Shown piece by piece: positions 59,147 to 64,000 of a stretch of DNA of 64,000 nt (its first letter is position 1; each line of letters starts with the position of its first letter). Origin of the DNA: Albifimbria verrucaria. Its lineage: Eukaryota > Ascomycota > Sordariomycetes > Hypocreales > Stachybotryaceae. The notes below the pieces were generated by a model. That model did not search any database. It was not told the origin of the DNA and saw only the letters and a list, made by a program, of their open reading frames with translations. Made by a program: the position numbers and the translations under genes. Location of the stretch: NCBI GenBank assembly GCA_020081605.1, contig JAHREC010000013.1:992001-1056000 (forward strand). The letters are read 5' to 3'.

Positions 59147-60541
59147 ATGAATACGCGGTCGACCATGCTGGCCTCTCTCGCCGGCCTCCTCGCAGTGCTG
59201 CCAGGAGCCCTGGCTGGGTTCGATGCCTCCTCTTCATCCAACATTGCTGTGTACTGGGGTAAGTCTGGCTTCTACTCGGTATGAAAATGCCACACGAGAT
59301 GGATGCTAATGATGGTCAAGGACAAAACTCGTTTGGTCAAGGAAGTGGGCCGAATGTGCAGAGACGTCTTGCTCAGTACTGTGCCAGTAAGTATTAATGT
59401 AGAGACTGTTGGGTGACGGATAGTTGAGCTAATCACATCTGCTCGTCGATCAGATGCCGATATTGATGTATGTCTGCGAGTTCCAATCTGTCACTTGAGT
59501 ATAATTGACTGACAGACTACAGATCATTCCCTCGCCTTCATGAACGGCATCAGTCCTCCCATTACCAACTTTGCTAATGCTGGAGACAATTGCACTGCTT
59601 TCCCAAGCAACCCGAATCTCCTTGACTGTCCCCAGATTGAGTGAGTTTGCAAGACAGCCATACGGATATCACAAGTTTGCCATTCTAACACTTCAATTAG
59701 GGAGGACATCAAGATCTGCCAATCTACTTACAAGAAGACCATCATCCTCTCACTTGGCGGCGCCACCTACACCCAGGGCGGCTTCTCTTCCACTGATGCC
59801 GCTGTTCGTGGTGCCCAGCTGGTTTGGGACATGTTCGGGCCCGTCAATCCCAGCAGCTCTGTCGACCGTCCCTTTGGTACAGCCGTCGTCGATGGCTTCG
59901 ACTTTGACTTTGAGTCCAGCTTCAACAACCTGGTCCCCTTCGGCCAGCGTCTGCGAGATCTCATGGACGCAGCCACGGCCAGCAGCGGTAGGCGCTTCTA
60001 TCTTGCGGCAGCGCCCCAGTGTGTGTATCCAGATGCGGCCGTTGGCTCAGCTCTTGACGGCACCGTTTCTTTGACTTCATCATGGTGCAGTTCTACAACA
60101 ACTGGTGCGGCGTCGTCAACTTTAACACGGGCTCCACGTCGCAGAACGCCTTCAACTTTGACGTTTGGGACAACTGGGCCAAGACACGCAGCCGCAACCC
60201 CAACGTCAAGGTCCTGCTGGGCATCCCGGCCAATACGGGCGCTGGCGGCGGCTACACATCCGGAAGAAGCTCGCCGCTGCTATTCGCTGGTCCAAGAAGT
60301 ACTCGAGCTTCGGCGGCGTCATGATGTGGGATATGTCCCAGTTGTACGCCAACTCTGGCTTCCTCGCGCAGGTGATTACGGCACTGGGCCAGACCCCGGA
60401 GCAGCCCCGACCGATCCGCCACCCGGCGCACCGTTGGTTCCTCACTGGGGCCAGTGCGGCGGCGAAGGATACACGGGCCCGACCCAGTGCGAGCCTCCAT
60501 ATATTTGCCAGGGTAGCCAGTGGTGGAAGTCCTGCGTTTAA
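59147..60541 (+). CDS. Secreted GH18 class III chitinase with C-terminal CBM1
   Basis: This endochitinase hydrolyses chitin beta-1,4 links. Residues 1-23 are a signal peptide (ending GALAG). The GH18 barrel shows [30 protein letters not shown], the catalytic DGFDFDFE (DxxDxDxE with acid/base Glu), [10 protein letters not shown], and MMWDMSQL. A short Thr/Pro linker leads to a CBM1 with [16 protein letters not shown] and four Cys (chitin/cellulose binding). Four short introns lie between 59260 and 59701; the third exon encodes only NADID. Breaks near 59530 (C), 60067 (T), 60265 and 60407 (C) are each cured by one base. It is probably used for wall remodelling or for attack on chitinous organisms. 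Confidence 0.9.
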
Positions 60542-61033
60542 GGAGGCTACCGTACGCTATTGGTCGTGGTTGTCTGCGAGCCAAGGGCGATGTGCAAGGC
60601 ATGGGATACTTTGGAGGAAACCTCACCTTAGGAGCTTTGTAAATAGCTGTTTGTTGTTTGCACATATTTTGAAGGCTGTATATAGGAACTCAGATTGAAC
60701 ACAACGTAACTTATTGATTTGACTTTGCCTGGCACTTTTCCTTGCATGCTGACAGGGTATGAAGAACGTCACGGCTACTGTTTCAAGCTGGTATTCACTA
60801 AGTACTTTTATTATTGTAATGTAATCTTGCGCATGCTGTGGGCAGCGCGAGCAACCAACGCAAGCCTCAATTTCACCAAGTCGTGATCTACAAATGGGTA
60901 TCATTAATCATCATGGTTCCTCATGCACCTCCCGATGAAGACGCAAACCTAGAATAACCCAAACCATCCTGTTTCAAACTGTACAAAGAGACTGTAAAAA
61001 GTAATATTCCAGCTGCGACACAAAAGACGTGTT

Positions 61034-61897
61034 TTAGGTCGGGATGAACTTCTGGGCGTCCTTCTCCTGTTGCTCGAATGACTGAGAAAAGGCGGCCAAG
61101 CCTGCGACAATGCCGACAGCCATGATGAGAATGGAGATGATGGACCAGATAACGCCCCAGCACTGCGAAGAGCCACCGTAGCGCTTGGCGAAGACGCTGG
61201 CGTCGGACTCGTTTACTTTACGAAGGATGAGGTCGTCGCAGATGTCCCAGACGCTGTAGAGAGAGGACATGACACCGATGAAGAGGACGACGAAGCGCAG
61301 GGCTTGGGCGTGCTTGATGAACCAGCAGGCGATGAGCAGGCCGACGGCGAGGAGGATGGTCATGATGGTGAGCCAGTCACGCTTGCCCCACCAGAGGGTG
61401 AGGAGGAAGCAGACGCCGAGGACGATGCTGGCGACCTTGCTGGCGACGATGTTGAAGCCGCAGAAGGTGAGGAGGGCGCCGATGAGGGAAGAGCCGAGGT
61501 AGCCAGCAGGTAGGGTGACGGCGTTTATGCCACCGACCATGTGGGTGACGCCGCCCTCGCGAGGGTCCAGGCTGATAGACTTGACTCGGCCACCGGTGAG
61601 GACAGCGGTGATGGCATGGCCGAATTCGTGGAATGCGATGACAAGCATCTGCAGGTTGCGTCAGCAAGGGAGGCGACAGGAAAACACACGAGGACTCACC
61701 TTGAAGGGCCATAGGATCATGCGCAGGTAGGGGACATTCCAGAGGATGGCGATGCCGACGGTGTAAGCAGCAATGACTCCCAGCGTCACGCGCTGGGTGT
61801 GAGTAGGGTTCTGGAGGTCTCTCTGGTGCAGCGTAGAGTAGGCCGCCTCGTGCATGGCGCCGAAGCCGAAGTCTGGCAGGAGAGTGGTTGGCGCCAT
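61034..61897 (-). CDS. M50B-like multi-spanning membrane peptidase
   Basis: This matches the fungal peptidase M50B-like family (PF13398 type). The start at 61897 gives MAPTTLLPDFGFG, then a first membrane segment (VIAAYTVGIAILWNVPYL). An intron 61649-61699 follows, then the zinc-binding HEFGH in VIAFHEFGHAITAVLTGG and about five more membrane segments ending in FSQSFEQQEKDAQKFIPT. The second metal ligand motif is not obvious, so proteolytic activity is uncertain. The frame is intact. The gene is convergent with the chitinase. The plant and fungal members are poorly characterised. Confidence 0.83.
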
Positions 61898-62270
61898 GGT
61901 GGAAGGTGAGTAGTAGTAGTAAGGGGAACGAGTGAGAATTCGATGGTGGTGATGTGAAACAGCGAAGGGGCTCCGTGTGCACGCCCAACAGAGGGAGAAA
62001 GAAAGGGTCGCGAGTTCAACGATGGACAAAGAAAAGAATCGACAGACGTTGTCGCAAAGGAGATGACGAGAGGGAGAAGGTAGAGAGAAAAATTAAAGCA
62101 ACGGACAAGACAGAAAGATGAAGGGAAAACAAGGCGAGGATCGTCTTGGCAGGGCGGCATTCGCATCCGTCATTTCAGGGTCCTGCACGCGCGTCTGACT
62201 GCTGATGCCATGCACAGCCACCGAGTCTCATGCCCAAGCTCGGTGGGCTGGCCAGGCCAGAACATGAGCC

Positions 62271-62303
62271 AAGAGCCAGCCAAGAGCCAGCTAAGAGCCA
62301 GCT
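62271..62303. repeat. Tandem repeat, three 11-bp units AAGAGCCAGCT/C
   Basis: Three adjacent copies (62271-62281, 62282-62292, 62293-62303), followed by a seven-base A-run, about 375 bp upstream of the M50B-like gene. Confidence 0.85.
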
Positions 62304-62750
62304 AAAAAAACACCCCAGGTACAGTAAACGCCAGCCTTGCCAGTGGAGCCAGGCCAGTCCAGCCCCATCTAATCCAGGAACCACCCCCAAAGCTCCCATC
62401 ATTAGCCACAGCCACAGCCACAACAGTATGCATATTGCTAGTACACTTTGGGTATTTACTTATTCATCTCCTCCATTCACTCAATGGCATCTCATCACAA
62501 TCTGGCAGTTGGTCTGTCCCAGTTCCATCAATTTATTTCATCCCCATAAATAGGTAGGTGAAGAATCCCAAACACCGTCTTACCATCTCATCCCATTCAC
62601 CCCGGTTCCGTTCTCCTGCTTCTGGCTATCCCGCTGACGATAGATTTCCTCTACCAACAAGGATCCTTCAATGCCAATCTCCCTGTCACCCGAATAGCCG
62701 TTCCCATCAACCACATACTATTAGTCGAACGAGCCTGTATCCCAGGCATC

Positions 62751-64000
62751 TTAGTTCTTCTCCCGCATCCCAAGGTCCTGCAGCTTCTGCTCGAAATCCG
62801 CAACAGCCTCGTTCACCATCTTGTCCGCCTTGTTGTTGGCCAGCTTGTCGAGCCGCATGCTCGTATCCGCTCGGTGCTTCTTCAAGTCTCGGTCAACCTC
62901 CGCAATCTCCCACTTGTTCAGTTCACCCTGCTTCCGGCTGCTCATCACCAGCCACTGCGACCGCTCCCGCCGCGCCCTGTCGTATGCCTTGAACGCCTCC
63001 GCCAGCACCGTTGCCTTGTCTGCGCCATTCTCTCCCTCTCCCTCTCGCAACCTCGCCGCCGCCCGCTCCAGCAGCGCCGCCGCCACGAGTGCGTCCTCTA
63101 CCCCATCCCGGCTCCGGCTCCGTGGTGCGGCGTTGAGGCATGCGCCGCGTCACCCATTAGTGCCACTTGCCCGAATGCGTACGTCTTCAACGGATGGTCT
63201 AGCGTGTCGAAAATCGCCCACCGGCTAAGCTCCTCTGGAAACGTCTCCACCAGGCTCCGGACCATCGGGTTGAACCCGGCAAACGCTCCGATGAGATCCT
63301 TCTTGGAGCCCTTGGTCGTGTACATGTCTCCTCCTGACCACTCCTTCTCTCGCACAAACGCCGCTGCGTTGAGGAACTTGTAGTTCGCTACCGGATACGA
63401 CACTATATTCGCCCCGGGTCCCAGCCAGAAATGCATCATGCGAGCGTATTGACCGAGGATGGGCTCTGCCTTCTCCATCGGAATCAAGCAGCGGTAAGCG
63501 CACTCCTTGGCGAAGTGCGCCGTTGCGCTGGGGTCATTCTTATCCACAACCGCTCGACGCACGTATGACTTGATGCCGTCGCACCCAATAACGGCGTCTG
63601 CTTCCGCCGTCTCTCCATTGGCAAACTCCATCAACACCTTCCCTGTTTCCAATTGCTCGAGCTTGACGAGACGCTTCCCAAGCTTCACGCATGTTGGCGG
63701 CAGTAGTGGAAGCATTGCGGCGATGAATTGCGATCGCTGGCACACTGACAGCTCCAGCGCATCGTGCGATAGCACCATGTCGGCCAGCGTGCCGGGTGGT
63801 CGGGGACGCCCATCTTTATCATCCGTGGCATCCAAGAAGCGCATATCCTTGGTAAACAAGGTAATCTTCTTCAGCTCGTCTATCATTCGAGCGTCTAGGG
63901 CCTCCATGCAGTCCAAGACGTTGTTGAGGAACCCGATGCCGACCCCGATTTCCTGAAGCTCTCGAGCCTGCTCGTAGACTGTGACTGGTATGTTTCGCGC
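62751..64000 (-). CDS. FAD-dependent monooxygenase, salicylate-hydroxylase-like (5' end outside window)
   Basis: This is the C-terminal part of a class A flavoprotein hydroxylase. It enters the window in the sequence VTVYEQARELQEIGVGIG, just after the expected first Rossmann strand. The DG motif is VIGCDGIKSYVRR, and the GD motif is ALMGDAAHASTPHHGAGAGMG. The C-terminal helices (ALVAAALLERAA, EAFKAYDRARRERSQW) follow after a frame break at about 63102, where one extra C on the plus strand turns GMG-stop into GMGVEDALV. The stop is at 62751. The family decarboxylates or hydroxylates aromatic acids such as salicylate; the substrate here is inferred only from the family. The gene is in tandem with the M50B-like gene. 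Confidence 0.87.

Noticed and set aside
1..64000. CRISPR arrays, insertion sequences, bacterial operons
   Set aside because: Spliceosomal introns, 5S type and protein families are fungal. No spaced direct repeats of the CRISPR kind or transposase genes were seen.

Overview
The window looks like nuclear DNA of a filamentous ascomycete, most likely Sordariomycetes and plausibly Hypocreales. The evidence is short GT-AG introns (about 50-140 bp) with CTAAC-like branch sites, many Zn2Cys6 regulators, a Pezizomycotina-type set of housekeeping proteins, and dispersed single 5S rRNA genes. The exact genus cannot be read from the sequence.

Layout. 0-8 kb: 3' part of a DUF3433 membrane protein, a DUF1308 (C7orf25-like) protein, and two secreted Thr-rich proteins that share a DCxxC module. 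8-33 kb: an accessory, regulator-rich island holding a 5S rRNA gene, an F-box protein, a cytochrome P450, a Zn2Cys6 regulator, a cupin, a sugar transporter with CreA-like sites, a second Zn2Cys6 regulator, a paraoxonase-like hydrolase, an orphan GPI-anchored protein, a third Zn2Cys6 regulator and a monocarboxylate-type transporter. In three places a Zn2Cys6 gene is divergent from an effector gene (P450, sugar transporter, MFS transporter). 33.6-52.4 kb: a core block with pyruvate dehydrogenase E2, two tandem 5S genes, the Arf-GEF SEC7, an HSM3/PSMD5-like proteasome chaperone, Pol III subunit RPC7/Rpc31, the GLFG nucleoporin NUP49 and the polyadenylation factor FIP1. 53-64 kb: a fourth 5S gene, a second P450, a 2.9 kb gene-poor stretch, a GH18 chitinase with a CBM1, an M50B-like membrane peptidase and the 3' part of a salicylate-hydroxylase-like flavoprotein.

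Two themes cut across the window. First, nearly every gene, including essential ones, is broken by apparent single-base deletions, mostly in runs of 2-5 identical bases. This is the signature of homopolymer under-calling in a long-read assembly, so these genes are annotated as genes and not as pseudogenes. Second, there is non-coding structure that gene calling misses. Four divergent 5S rRNA copies show compensatory helix changes and a TATA element near -27. The palindrome GGTACGTACC occurs in the upstream regions of core genes only, including a 16-bp identity between two of them. A periodic CGG array lies in one divergent regulator/transporter promoter.

No PKS, NRPS or terpene synthase backbone gene, CRISPR array, intact transposon or tRNA was recognised.
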